Assembly (NCBI GenBank): GCA_050018415.1
Contig: JBEKAB010000020.1
Span: 1-64,000 of the forward strand
Length of the DNA stretch: 64,000 nt
From: UBA1161 sp002311745
GTDB taxonomy: Bacteria > Planctomycetota > Phycisphaerae > Tepidisphaerales > Tepidisphaeraceae
Direction: 5' to 3'
The notes beneath the pieces were generated by a model. It saw only the letters and a program-made list of their open reading frames with translations. It ran no database searches and was not told where the DNA came from. Both the position numbers and the translations under genes were made by a program. This document shows positions 8,050 to 16,363 of this stretch, in pieces; position 1 is the stretch's first letter; each line of letters begins with the position of its first letter.

Positions 8050-11000
8050 ATGATTCGCTCCAAAAGACAGCATCGAAAGTCAGGAGAAATGACCCACAAG
8101 GCCGTCCTGGAAGCATTGGAAACTCGGCAACTGCTGAGCACCTACACCGTCGGCGCAGGCGGAAATTTCACCACCCTGCAAGCGGCGGCCAACGTGGTCA
8201 AAGCGGGCGACGTGGTGAACGTGGCCGCCGGCAACTACGCCGGATTCCAACTGTCCACCAGCGGAACGGCGGGGTCGCCGATCACCTGGAACGCCGCGGC
8301 GGGAACCGTCGTCAATGGCGCGCCAGCCGATCTCAACGGCGAAATCGACATCAGCGGATGCAGCTACGTCACCCTCAACGGTTTTGACATTGAGTTGAAC
8401 GGAAGTACCGCGTCGCGGGCCGGCATCTGGGGCGGCGGCTATGCGGGCTCCAACGTGAACGGGCTGGTCATCGAGAACAATACGGTCAACGGCGCGGACT
8501 GGTGGGGCATCCTCTTCGGCTTCATCAGCAACTCGCAGATCGTTGGGAACACCGTCTCCAACACGCAAGTGCAGCATGGCATTTACCTGGGCAACAGCCC
8601 GACCAACGACCTCATCAGCGACAATACCTGCTTCAACAACCGCGGCTGCGGCATCGAAATCAACGCGGACAAAACGCAGGGCGGACCTGGCGTTGCCACC
8701 GGCATCGTCATCTCCGACAACCGTCTCTACAACAACGCTCAGGGCATCGGCGCCGCCATCAACTTCGACGGCGTGCAGAACTCGATCATCGAGAATAACC
8801 TGATCTACAACGCCAATCGCAACGGCATCGCCCTGTACCAGATCGACGGCGCGGATTGCCCCACCGGCGACACCATCGTCAACAACACCATCGTGCAGAA
8901 CGGCAACGGCGCCACCGGTTACGCCGCCATCAGCCTCTTGAACGGCGCGGCCAACACCACGATCCTGAACAACGTCCTGTCGTCGGCGGAAAACGCGATG
9001 TCGATTGATTCAGGCTCTCAGAGCGGCTTGAACAGCGACTACAACGTCTTCGGCGCCTCGGGCATCGACCCAACCGGCGATAGCTATTCCAACAACGTCA
9101 ACTTCTCTTCCTGGCAGGCGATGGGCTACGACCAGCACTCGACTTACGTGGGCAGCGCCGTCAACTCGCTGTTCGTGAATGCGGCCGCGGGGGATTTCCA
9201 CCTCGTGGCGGGCAGCGCGGCGATTGGCGCCGGCACGTCGAGTAACGCTCCGGCGACCGATTTCTACGGCAACGCCCGGCCGACCAGCGGCCGCTACGAT
9301 GTCGGGGCGATCCAGTACCAGGGCCAGCCGGCACCCACCCCGCCGGCCTCGCCGCCGACGGCCAAGGCCGACAGCTATTCTGTCCAGAACAACCAGACGC
9401 TGACCGTTTCGGCGCCGGGCGTGCTGGCCAACGATAGCGACCCCAACGGGCTGAGCCTCTCGGCCGTTCTGGCCAACGGGCCGACGCACGGCACGCTGAC
9501 GCTCAGCGCCAATGGTTCGTTCGTCTACAAGCCGACCAGCGGCTACGTCGGCAGCGACAGCTTCGCGTATACCGCGACGGATGGGGAGGCTTCGTCCTCG
9601 GCGGCGAGCGTGAGCATCACCGTGACGGCCCCACCGGCCTCGCCGCCGACGGCCAAGGCCGACAGCTATTCTGTCCAGAACAACCAGACGCTGACCGTTT
9701 CAGCGCCGGGCGTGCTGGCCAACGATAGCGACCCCAACGGGCTGAGCCTCTCGGCGTCTCTGGCCAGCGGGCCGACGCACGGCACGCTGACACTCAATTC
9801 CAACGGTTCGTTTGTGTACACGCCGACCAGCGGTTACGTCGGCAGCGACAGCTTCACTTATACCGCGACGGATGGGCAGGCTTCGTCCTCGGCGGCGAGC
9901 GTGACCATCACCGTGACGGCCCCGCCGGCCACGCCGCCGACGGCCAACGGCGACAGCTATCAGGTCCAGAGTGACCAGACGCTGACCGTCTCAGCGCCGG
10001 GCGTGCTGGCCAACGATAGCGACCCCAACGGGCTGAGCCTCTCGGCCGCTCTGGCCACCGGGCCGGCGCATGGCACGCTGACACTCAGCGCCGATGGTTC
10101 GTTCGTCTATACACCGGCCAGCGGTTACGTCGGCAGCGACAGCTTCGCGTATATCGCGACGGATGGGCAGGCTTCGTCCTCAGCGGCGAGCGTGACCATC
10201 ACCGTGACCGCCCCGCCGCCGGCAACACCGACAGCGCCGCAGGCTCCGACCGCCAACGACGATAGCTATCAGGTCCAGAACAACCAGATGCTGAGCGTCT
10301 CAGCGCCGGGCGTGCTGGCCAACGATAGCGATCCCAACGGGCTGAGCCTCTCGGCCGCTCTGGCCAGCGGGCCGGCGCATGGAGCGCTGACACTGTACGC
10401 CGACGGTTCGCTCGATTACACGCCGACCAGCGGTTACGTCGGCAGCGACAGCTTCACCTACACCGCGACGGATGGGCAGGCTTCGTCTTCACCGGCGACC
10501 GTGACCATCAACGTGACGGCTCCGCCGGTGGTCGATCCTGCTCCAGTGACGTCGGTTCCAACGGCGCCGACGAACCTGCTGGCCCAGACCGAGTGGGGCA
10601 ATTGCGTGGCCCTGAATTGGTCCGATACGGCCGGCGACGCCAGCCAATTTAAGATCCAGCGCAGCGACGATGGCGGCGTCACTTTCAACGTGATCGCGAC
10701 GGTCGATGCCAGCGTGACGTCGTACGTGGACAACGGTCTGGCGAGCCCCGGCATTTACATGTATCAGGTGATCGCCACGAACGCACTCGGTGATTCCGCG
10801 CCGTCCAACACGGCGTATGCCAAGACCTACAACGGGGCGTCCTGGCGAGAGATGTCGAGCGTGTGGATGCCGGCGCAACAGCCAAGCGGCACGACCAGCT
10901 CGACGTCGCCTGTCGCTTCGACTCCCAGTGACACAACTCCCAGTGGCACGACGCCCGTCGCGTCCAGTCCCAATAGCTCGGATCCAACCGTTGCTGATAA

Positions 11001-11058
11001 CGTGTGGTATCAACGCCCGTCTTGGCTGTTGGGAGATCAGTCCAATCCGTTGGATTGA
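8050..11058 (+). CDS. secreted LEPR-XLL-type surface protein: beta-helix, four cadherin-like repeats, FN3
   Basis: 1002 residues. Residues 20-30 read LEALETRQLLS, the planctomycete N-terminal surface-protein motif. Residues about 32-425 form a right-handed parallel beta-helix (repeated N-x-I/V-x-x-N-x-I turns such as GLVIENNTVNG and SIIENNLIYN). Residues about 437-827 hold four near-identical Big_9/cadherin-like repeats (SAPGVLANDSDPNGLSLSA). Residues about 838-925 form a fibronectin III domain (NWSDTAGDASQFKIQRSDDG), followed by a Ser/Thr/Pro-rich tail. No C-terminal anchor or membrane helix is visible. The beta-helix is clearly related to the one encoded by the convergent gene at 11132-13615. 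Likely an adhesin or matrix protein; enzymatic activity on polysaccharide is possible but has no visible catalytic evidence. Confidence 0.85.
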   Translation: MIRSKRQHRKSGEMTHKAVLEALETRQLLSTYTVGAGGNFTTLQAAANVVKAGDVVNVAAGNYAGFQLSTSGTAGSPITWNAAAGTVVNGAPADLNGEIDISGCSYVTLNGFDIELNGSTASRAGIWGGGYAGSNVNGLVIENNTVNGADWWGILFGFISNSQIVGNTVSNTQVQHGIYLGNSPTNDLISDNTCFNNRGCGIEINADKTQGGPGVATGIVISDNRLYNNAQGIGAAINFDGVQNSIIENNLIYNANRNGIALYQIDGADCPTGDTIVNNTIVQNGNGATGYAAISLLNGAANTTILNNVLSSAENAMSIDSGSQSGLNSDYNVFGASGIDPTGDSYSNNVNFSSWQAMGYDQHSTYVGSAVNSLFVNAAAGDFHLVAGSAAIGAGTSSNAPATDFYGNARPTSGRYDVGAIQYQGQPAPTPPASPPTAKADSYSVQNNQTLTVSAPGVLANDSDPNGLSLSAVLANGPTHGTLTLSANGSFVYKPTSGYVGSDSFAYTATDGEASSSAASVSITVTAPPASPPTAKADSYSVQNNQTLTVSAPGVLANDSDPNGLSLSASLASGPTHGTLTLNSNGSFVYTPTSGYVGSDSFTYTATDGQASSSAASVTITVTAPPATPPTANGDSYQVQSDQTLTVSAPGVLANDSDPNGLSLSAALATGPAHGTLTLSADGSFVYTPASGYVGSDSFAYIATDGQASSSAASVTITVTAPPPATPTAPQAPTANDDSYQVQNNQMLSVSAPGVLANDSDPNGLSLSAALASGPAHGALTLYADGSLDYTPTSGYVGSDSFTYTATDGQASSSPATVTINVTAPPVVDPAPVTSVPTAPTNLLAQTEWGNCVALNWSDTAGDASQFKIQRSDDGGVTFNVIATVDASVTSYVDNGLASPGIYMYQVIATNALGDSAPSNTAYAKTYNGASWREMSSVWMPAQQPSGTTSSTSPVASTPSDTTPSGTTPVASSPNSSDPTVADNVWYQRPSWLLGDQSNPLD
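9361..10530 (+). repeat. four tandem ~291-bp coding repeats
   Basis: Units begin at 9361, 9652, 9943 and 10252. The first two intervals are exactly 291 bases (97 codons) and the third is 309. Long stretches are identical at DNA level between units, for example around GTGCTGGCCAACGATAGCGA, including at silent positions, which points to recent duplication or gene conversion. Confidence 0.9.
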
Positions 11059-11071
11059 TTGATTTGTAAAT

Positions 11072-11105
11072 AAAAAGACGGCCCCATTGGGGGCCGTCTT
11101 TTTTT
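11072..11105. terminator. bidirectional intrinsic terminator
   Basis: A perfect stem GACGGCCCC / GGGGCCGTC (11077-11085 with 11090-11098) has the loop ATTG. It is preceded by AAAAA and followed by TTTTTTT, so it has a U-tract when read in either direction. It lies 14 bases after the stop of the + gene and 27 bases beyond the stop of the - strand locus, and should end both. Confidence 0.95.
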
Positions 11106-11131
11106 GCGCGCATCGTTGGCCGCGCCGGGGT

Positions 11132-13615
11132 CTAGCCGCAGCAGCTTTGGACCGGCGCCGGCGGTTGGGTCCAGCGCGGTGCGCGGCCGTTGAAGAGCAG
11201 TTCATAATCGCGCGCATCGTCCACGGAGCCGGTCCACCGGTCCTCGGCCGCGCGAACCAGGTTGTACATCTCGCGAGCCGTCACGTAGTGATAGTGAAAG
11301 TTGGGATCGAACATGCTGCGCTTGGCCAAAGCGGTGTGGAACTCCACCATGGCCGGGCCAAGCAGCACCTGCTGATTGGCCTCCGGCGCGCCGTGCGTGT
11401 GCAGCTTGACGAAAAACCAGTCCGGGCGGGAGGGAATTCGGATGGCCGCTTTGAGCCATAAATCCAGCCGATGGATGTCCGGCGGCTGATTGGCCTGCAG
11501 GCAGGCGTTTTCGATGCGGGGCAGCAGCCCCCACTTGCGCCGCCGCCAGTTGAGCAGCAGCGGGCCCTGAATGAGCATCAGGCCGTCGCTGGGGGCCGGG
11601 GCGGCGCCGACATCGGTTCCGCGCTCATGGGACCGGGGCCGGCCGTCTTCCAACGCGTAGTAAATGCTGTTGATCTTGCGGACCTGGGTGGGATTGGGGG
11701 CTGAGGGCAGGGTGAAATCCGCATAGCAGCCGGTTTGCCGCAGCACGTCCAATTCGCCGTCGACGCCGCACCACCGCCCGTCGGGCCGCGAATTGTCCAG
11801 CGCCCAGTTGCCGTGCACGAAGCCGTACATCGTGCGTCCGTCGCGGCGGTGGGTCGCCAGCATGCCGAAGCGCTCGGCCAGCATCGCGCAGTAGCTGGAG
11901 AGGCGTCGGCGCAGATTTTCGGCCGTGTCGCGATCGTGATGGAGATGGACCTCCACTTCGCCCAGCCCGGCGCGGCAGAACTGGGCCAGAGCCGCCATCT
12001 CAGCCGGATCAAATTGCTCCAGCGGATAAAAGAACGTGTGCCGCGGGGGCTTGCCGTCGCTGTCGCGCAGGGTTCCGAAAAGCAGCGGGTACTGCATCTC
12101 CCAGCGGTTGATGCGGACCATGGCGTGCTCGTGGTCCACGTGGCCGTGTTGCGGCTCGAAATGATCGGCGATGCACAGGAGCAGATGAGTTTCGCCGCTT
12201 GGTCGCCGCCGTGGGCGCCGCAGGGATTGAGCGATGTACGGACCGAGCCAGCGTCCGAGGGCGCGTCGGCGGACGGCCCAGGCGGCGAGGACGGCCGCGG
12301 TCGCCGCGCCCGCCGCCGCAATGACCAAGCCGCCGCGCCAGCCAAGCGCCCAGGTCGATGCCGACGCCTCGCCCCCGAGCAAGGCGCCCGCCCTGGGCTT
12401 AGTCTGCTGATACGCGCCGATCGCCGGGTGCTTGGGGTCCGCCGGCTGCTTGGACTCGATGTCTTTTTGTGGCAGATGCGCGGGCGATCCACCGGACTCG
12501 GCCGGACTGTGCTGGGCCAGATGAAAATCCCGCCGGGCAAAATTGGCGAACAGGCCCTGGGGCGTGGCCAGCATCGAATTGGCGTCCTGGCCGGTTTGAC
12601 GCCGCCAATTCGCCAGCGACAGGTTGGAATCGCCGCCGTCGTCGCTGAAGCGATTGCTCACGGCGTTGTGATCGCTGAGCAGACCTGCTCGGCTGTCGGC
12701 GGCGACGGATAGCACGCCGCGGCGGTCGCTTTGCGTCAGCAAAATGTTATTGCCGACAAAAATCCCGTTGGCCCCGTCGGACAGGCTGAGTGCCCATCGC
12801 GCATCGGCCGGCATGACCACGGTGTTATTGACGATCACATCATCCGCCGGCGGCGCGGCGCCGTCCTGGCGGTACAACGCAATGCCGGTGGCGTGGTTGT
12901 CGTAGATCAGGTTGTCGTCGACGGTGGATAGGCCGACGCCGTCCAGGTTGATGGCCGCCCCGCCCGCCCGGCCGTTGTCGTAAACGATGTTGGCCTCGAC
13001 CACAGCGCCGGTGATGATGCCGTCGCCGCCTTGACTGGCGTCGGAATTGATCTGGATGCCGCATTGGTGGTTGCCCGAGACCGTGTTGCCGCGGATGACC
13101 GGGTTGTCCGCGCTGTTGCCGACGTAAATGCCGTGCTGCTTGATCGAGCCGGTGACGATGTTGTTCTCGATATCCACGTCCTGGCTGAAGCCGGTGAGGA
13201 TTCCCCAATAGCCGCTTTGGTCGATCTGGTTGCTCAGGATCTTGACGCCCTGATCCTGGACGGCGCGGATGCCGGCGCGCGGCAGGCCGGTGAGCGAAAA
13301 GCCCTCGATCACCACGAAACTGGCGCCTTCCAGGTTGATCCCGTCGGGAGTCGCCAAGTTGCGCGAGTCGATGATGACGCCGCTCTTGGCGGTAAAGGTG
13401 ATCGGGGCCTGGGCGGTCCCGCTGGTGCGGAGCAGGAACCCGGCGTAATGTCCTGGCAGAACGGTGACGCTGTCGCCGGCCTGCACGACTTCCGCGGCGT
13501 GCTGCAGCGTGGCCCAGGGCGCGTTGGGCGCGCCCGGGCCGGCATCGTCGCCGCCCGTCGACACCACGTAATGGCTCAGCAGCCTGCGTGCTTCCAGGGG
13601 TTCCAGAACGATCAT
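11132..13615 (-). CDS. LEPR-XLL beta-helix protein fused through a membrane helix to a polysaccharide-deacetylase-like domain
   Basis: 827 residues, last gene of the exopolysaccharide locus. MIVLEPLEARRLLS sits at the very N-terminus. Residues about 15-400 form a parallel beta-helix strongly similar to that of the convergent gene. A membrane helix lies near 428-450 (GLVIAAAGAATAAVLAAW), followed by an arginine-rich stop. Residues about 480-827 look like a diverged NodB/CE4 fold: LLLCIADHFEP, EVEVHLHHDRDT (possible metal His pair) and GFVHGNWALDNS. Family knowledge makes deacetylation of the exported polymer likely; the domain call is my inference. The ATG at 13615 overlaps the upstream TGA by four bases. 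The ORF extends further upstream only as an overlap with the neighbour. Orientation in the membrane cannot be settled by eye. Confidence 0.75.
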   Translation of the reverse strand: MIVLEPLEARRLLSHYVVSTGGDDAGPGAPNAPWATLQHAAEVVQAGDSVTVLPGHYAGFLLRTSGTAQAPITFTAKSGVIIDSRNLATPDGINLEGASFVVIEGFSLTGLPRAGIRAVQDQGVKILSNQIDQSGYWGILTGFSQDVDIENNIVTGSIKQHGIYVGNSADNPVIRGNTVSGNHQCGIQINSDASQGGDGIITGAVVEANIVYDNGRAGGAAINLDGVGLSTVDDNLIYDNHATGIALYRQDGAAPPADDVIVNNTVVMPADARWALSLSDGANGIFVGNNILLTQSDRRGVLSVAADSRAGLLSDHNAVSNRFSDDGGDSNLSLANWRRQTGQDANSMLATPQGLFANFARRDFHLAQHSPAESGGSPAHLPQKDIESKQPADPKHPAIGAYQQTKPRAGALLGGEASASTWALGWRGGLVIAAAGAATAAVLAAWAVRRRALGRWLGPYIAQSLRRPRRRPSGETHLLLCIADHFEPQHGHVDHEHAMVRINRWEMQYPLLFGTLRDSDGKPPRHTFFYPLEQFDPAEMAALAQFCRAGLGEVEVHLHHDRDTAENLRRRLSSYCAMLAERFGMLATHRRDGRTMYGFVHGNWALDNSRPDGRWCGVDGELDVLRQTGCYADFTLPSAPNPTQVRKINSIYYALEDGRPRSHERGTDVGAAPAPSDGLMLIQGPLLLNWRRRKWGLLPRIENACLQANQPPDIHRLDLWLKAAIRIPSRPDWFFVKLHTHGAPEANQQVLLGPAMVEFHTALAKRSMFDPNFHYHYVTAREMYNLVRAAEDRWTGSVDDARDYELLFNGRAPRWTQPPAPVQSCCG

Positions 13616-14805
13616 GACAACTCCACCGGCGTTTCGGCATGTCGGCTGGTGCGGCGCCACGTGCCCTGGTGGTTGCCGAGCAGCCAGCGGATTACCCCCA
13701 CCAGCAGGGCCGCGTTCATGCCCGTGAACATGGCCGCCAGCCGCAGGGGCTTGGCCAGCCGCATCCCCGCCGGCAGGATCACCGACACGGCACTGCACAA
13801 ATAGAACAGCACCTGCAGCGCCATCGTCCAGCGGTAAAGCGGCCGGTTCAGCAGGGCCAGGTTGGCGGCAAACATCGCGATCATCATCAGCGGGCACAGC
13901 CAACGCAGGATCTTGTGCGAGAAGAAGGTCAGGGCGATCCAGCCGCGGGCGGGGTTGAGCAGCGGCCACAAATCGGACATGCTCTGGATTCCCCCGCCGC
14001 CGATGCGGGCCCGGCGCACGAATTCGCTGGTCAAATCCGGCGGCGTCAGCTCGCGCGCCGTCGCCTGCGGGTCGTAGACGATCGATCCACCGTGCCGCAG
14101 ACGCGCCACCAGCGGAATCACAAAGTCGTCGATGGTGGTGGCCGCCGGGATCGGAATAAATTGCTCTCGCCGGATGGCATAGATCGCTCCGTTGGAGCCC
14201 AGCAGCGCCCCCAGCTTTCCCTCGCAGCGTTTGAGGAACGTTTCATACCTCCAGTAGAGGCTGTCGACGTTCTTGCCGGTTTGCGGATCGGTCAGCAACA
14301 GCCGGCCGCAGACCGCGACGATGCCCGGATCGGCCAGCCAGCCCACCAGGCGGCGGATCGACGGAGGATCGAAAAACGTGTTGGCGTCGGACAGGACGAC
14401 GACCGAGCCGCGCAGAAGCGGGATCGTCTCATTCAGCGCCGTGGCCTTGCCGCGGTTGAGCGGATACTCGATGAGCCGAACGCCGCGGTCGGCGTAGCTG
14501 CGCACGATGGCGCAGGTCTGGTCGGTGGAGCCGTCGGAAGCGATGGCGATCTCGAGCTTGTCCGCCGGATAATCGCTTTCCAGGGCGTTGGCAATTCGCC
14601 GGGCGATGACATCCTGCTCGTCGTGGGCGCAGACCAGCAGCGAAACCTCCGGCAAATCGCCCTCGAGCGGCGCTTGCGGCTGGTGGACGCGGCCCCAACA
14701 GGCCGACGCCAGGCGGATCAGCGCGGCGTAGAAGCCGTAACCATACGCGATGCCGCCGAGGCACAGCCAAAAGATCCAAGCCAAAATCGTCTGTGATGTG
14801 CTCAT
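13612..14805 (-). CDS. membrane glycosyltransferase family 2 (poly-GlcNAc synthase-like)
   Basis: 397 residues. One N-terminal helix (ILAWIFWLCLGGIAYGYGF), then a GT-A domain with VSLLVCAHDEQDVI, ASDGSTDQT and SDANTFFD (metal-binding Asp). Three or so C-terminal helices follow (FFSHKILRWLCPLMMIAMF and others). This is the topology of processive or lipid-linked synthases such as IcaA/PgaC, although the usual Q/RxxRW motif is replaced by RRARIGGGGIQSM, so processivity is uncertain. Coupled by ATGA to both neighbours. A deacetylase-like protein encoded next would fit a PgaC-PgaB-like pairing. Confidence 0.8.
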   Translation of the reverse strand: MSTSQTILAWIFWLCLGGIAYGYGFYAALIRLASACWGRVHQPQAPLEGDLPEVSLLVCAHDEQDVIARRIANALESDYPADKLEIAIASDGSTDQTCAIVRSYADRGVRLIEYPLNRGKATALNETIPLLRGSVVVLSDANTFFDPPSIRRLVGWLADPGIVAVCGRLLLTDPQTGKNVDSLYWRYETFLKRCEGKLGALLGSNGAIYAIRREQFIPIPAATTIDDFVIPLVARLRHGGSIVYDPQATARELTPPDLTSEFVRRARIGGGGIQSMSDLWPLLNPARGWIALTFFSHKILRWLCPLMMIAMFAANLALLNRPLYRWTMALQVLFYLCSAVSVILPAGMRLAKPLRLAAMFTGMNAALLVGVIRWLLGNHQGTWRRTSRHAETPVELS

Positions 14806-16352
14806 GGCGATGCGGGGACGCGAACGTAATGGTACAGATCGATCCGCTGGAAATGCTCATGACGGCGGTCGAGGGCGTAGCCGTGCAGGGTCATGAGCTG
14901 CTGGTACTGCGTCGCCGAGCCGGCCGGAACGCACAGGATCAGCCAGATCGCCGGTGCGGAAAATATCTCGGGGGAGCAGTCCCTGGGCTGGTCATCGATC
15001 CGGCGGCCGTGGTCGAAGCGAATGCCCGGCATTTTTCCATCGCTGTCGGGCGCGGCGATCAATCCAATCATGTTCGGCGGGATCTTCCCTTGCCGCTGGG
15101 CGTAATACATCAGCGACGTCTGCTCGATGAACGTGTCCAGCACCACCGCATCGGCGGAAGACAAGTCGGACAAAACAACCGGCGTTGCGTCGCGCCAGTC
15201 GTCTTTGAGCGGGATGGTCGCGTACCGCGCCAGCGAAACGCCCGTCAAGCCCAACAGTATAGCGATCGTGCCGATCCGCATCGGCCGCCGTAAAGACGCC
15301 AGACCGGCGCCGGCGAGCAGGAGCAGCGCTGGCAAGCCGACGCTGGCGGCGCGCACGTGATACAGCGGCGTGAGCGTCAGGGCCACCATCAGCGGCGCCA
15401 GGATGGGAAGGATCAACCAGCCCCCGATGGCCAGGCGATCCGTGGGCAGCCGGTAGCTCGAAAAGAAGCCGATCGCCGCCGGAACCCAAACCAGCAGCAC
15501 CGCCGCCACGCTGATCAATCCCAGCACGATCCAGGGCGAATCGCGCCAGCCCAGGGTGCGCCCGAAGACCAGGGCGGCGGGCGTCGCGGCAAATTGCGCC
15601 GGCCAGCGAGTGCCCATGCGCGTCAGGTTTCCGGGGGTATGAATTTGCTGGTGGAAGACACCCAGCCACGGCATCCACAACCCGGCCGCGACGACCATGG
15701 CTCCCAGCCAGGGCCACATCACCCGGCGCCGATCCGCGCCGACCGCGATGGCAAGTCCGTGCGCCAAGGGCACGAAAAATCCGAAATAATGCGTGTAAGC
15801 GAGCGCCGCGACGGATGCGGCATACGCCAGCCAAAGCGACCAGCTCCGCCGCCGCAGCCACAGGACAAACAACCACGTGCAAAGGATGGTCAGGAGATGC
15901 AAGAGCGCGTAGGCGCGAGCCTCATTGGACAGCTCGATGGCCAGGGGCGAAATGGCGAGCAGACCGGCCGCGAGCAATCCGGCCGCCTCGCCGGCGACGC
16001 GCCGACCCAGCCCCGCCAGCATCGGCACGGCAGCGACGCCGAAGATCACGGACAGGCTGCGCAACGCGATTTCCGAGTCTCCCCAAGCCCGGTACCAGGG
16101 GTGCAAGACCATCCAGTACAGGGGCGGGTTGCCGCTGTCGCGGGGAGTTCCGTGAAACAGTTGGCCGACCGAGGCCCGGGCCAGATCGGCCGCTACGGCT
16201 TCGTCGTACCAAAAACTGTGCCGGTCAATGGCCGCGATGCGCAGAAGCGCAGCCAGCAGCGTGATCGCCGCCACGAGCAGGCGCCACCGCCCCACCGCCA
16301 AGGTCGCGCCGGCGGGTGAGGCGGGCGTTGAATAAGTCATCGCAGCGCTCAT
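14802..16352 (-). CDS. GT39/GT83-like membrane glycosyltransferase (PMT_2/ArnT type)
   Basis: 516 residues with about ten or more membrane helices. The first periplasmic loop carries RHSFWYDEAVAADLARAS; this Asp-Glu pair is the catalytic hallmark of the PMT/ArnT superfamily, which transfers sugars from polyprenyl-phosphate donors on the outer face of the inner membrane. It also has a NPPLYWMVLHP segment. The start at the ATG at 16352 (MSAAMTYST) lies 11 bases after the upstream stop; the open frame continues to 16583 only by overlap. Probably decorates the polymer or surface proteins. Confidence 0.8.
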   Translation of the reverse strand: MSAAMTYSTPASPAGATLAVGRWRLLVAAITLLAALLRIAAIDRHSFWYDEAVAADLARASVGQLFHGTPRDSGNPPLYWMVLHPWYRAWGDSEIALRSLSVIFGVAAVPMLAGLGRRVAGEAAGLLAAGLLAISPLAIELSNEARAYALLHLLTILCTWLFVLWLRRRSWSLWLAYAASVAALAYTHYFGFFVPLAHGLAIAVGADRRRVMWPWLGAMVVAAGLWMPWLGVFHQQIHTPGNLTRMGTRWPAQFAATPAALVFGRTLGWRDSPWIVLGLISVAAVLLVWVPAAIGFFSSYRLPTDRLAIGGWLILPILAPLMVALTLTPLYHVRAASVGLPALLLLAGAGLASLRRPMRIGTIAILLGLTGVSLARYATIPLKDDWRDATPVVLSDLSSADAVVLDTFIEQTSLMYYAQRQGKIPPNMIGLIAAPDSDGKMPGIRFDHGRRIDDQPRDCSPEIFSAPAIWLILCVPAGSATQYQQLMTLHGYALDRRHEHFQRIDLYHYVRVPASP

Positions 16353-16363
16353 GGCACAATCCT

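Noticed and set aside
13616..13969. N-terminal extension of the beta-helix/deacetylase gene
   Set aside because: Overlaps the preceding GT2 gene. The LEPR-type motif immediately follows the ATG at 13615.
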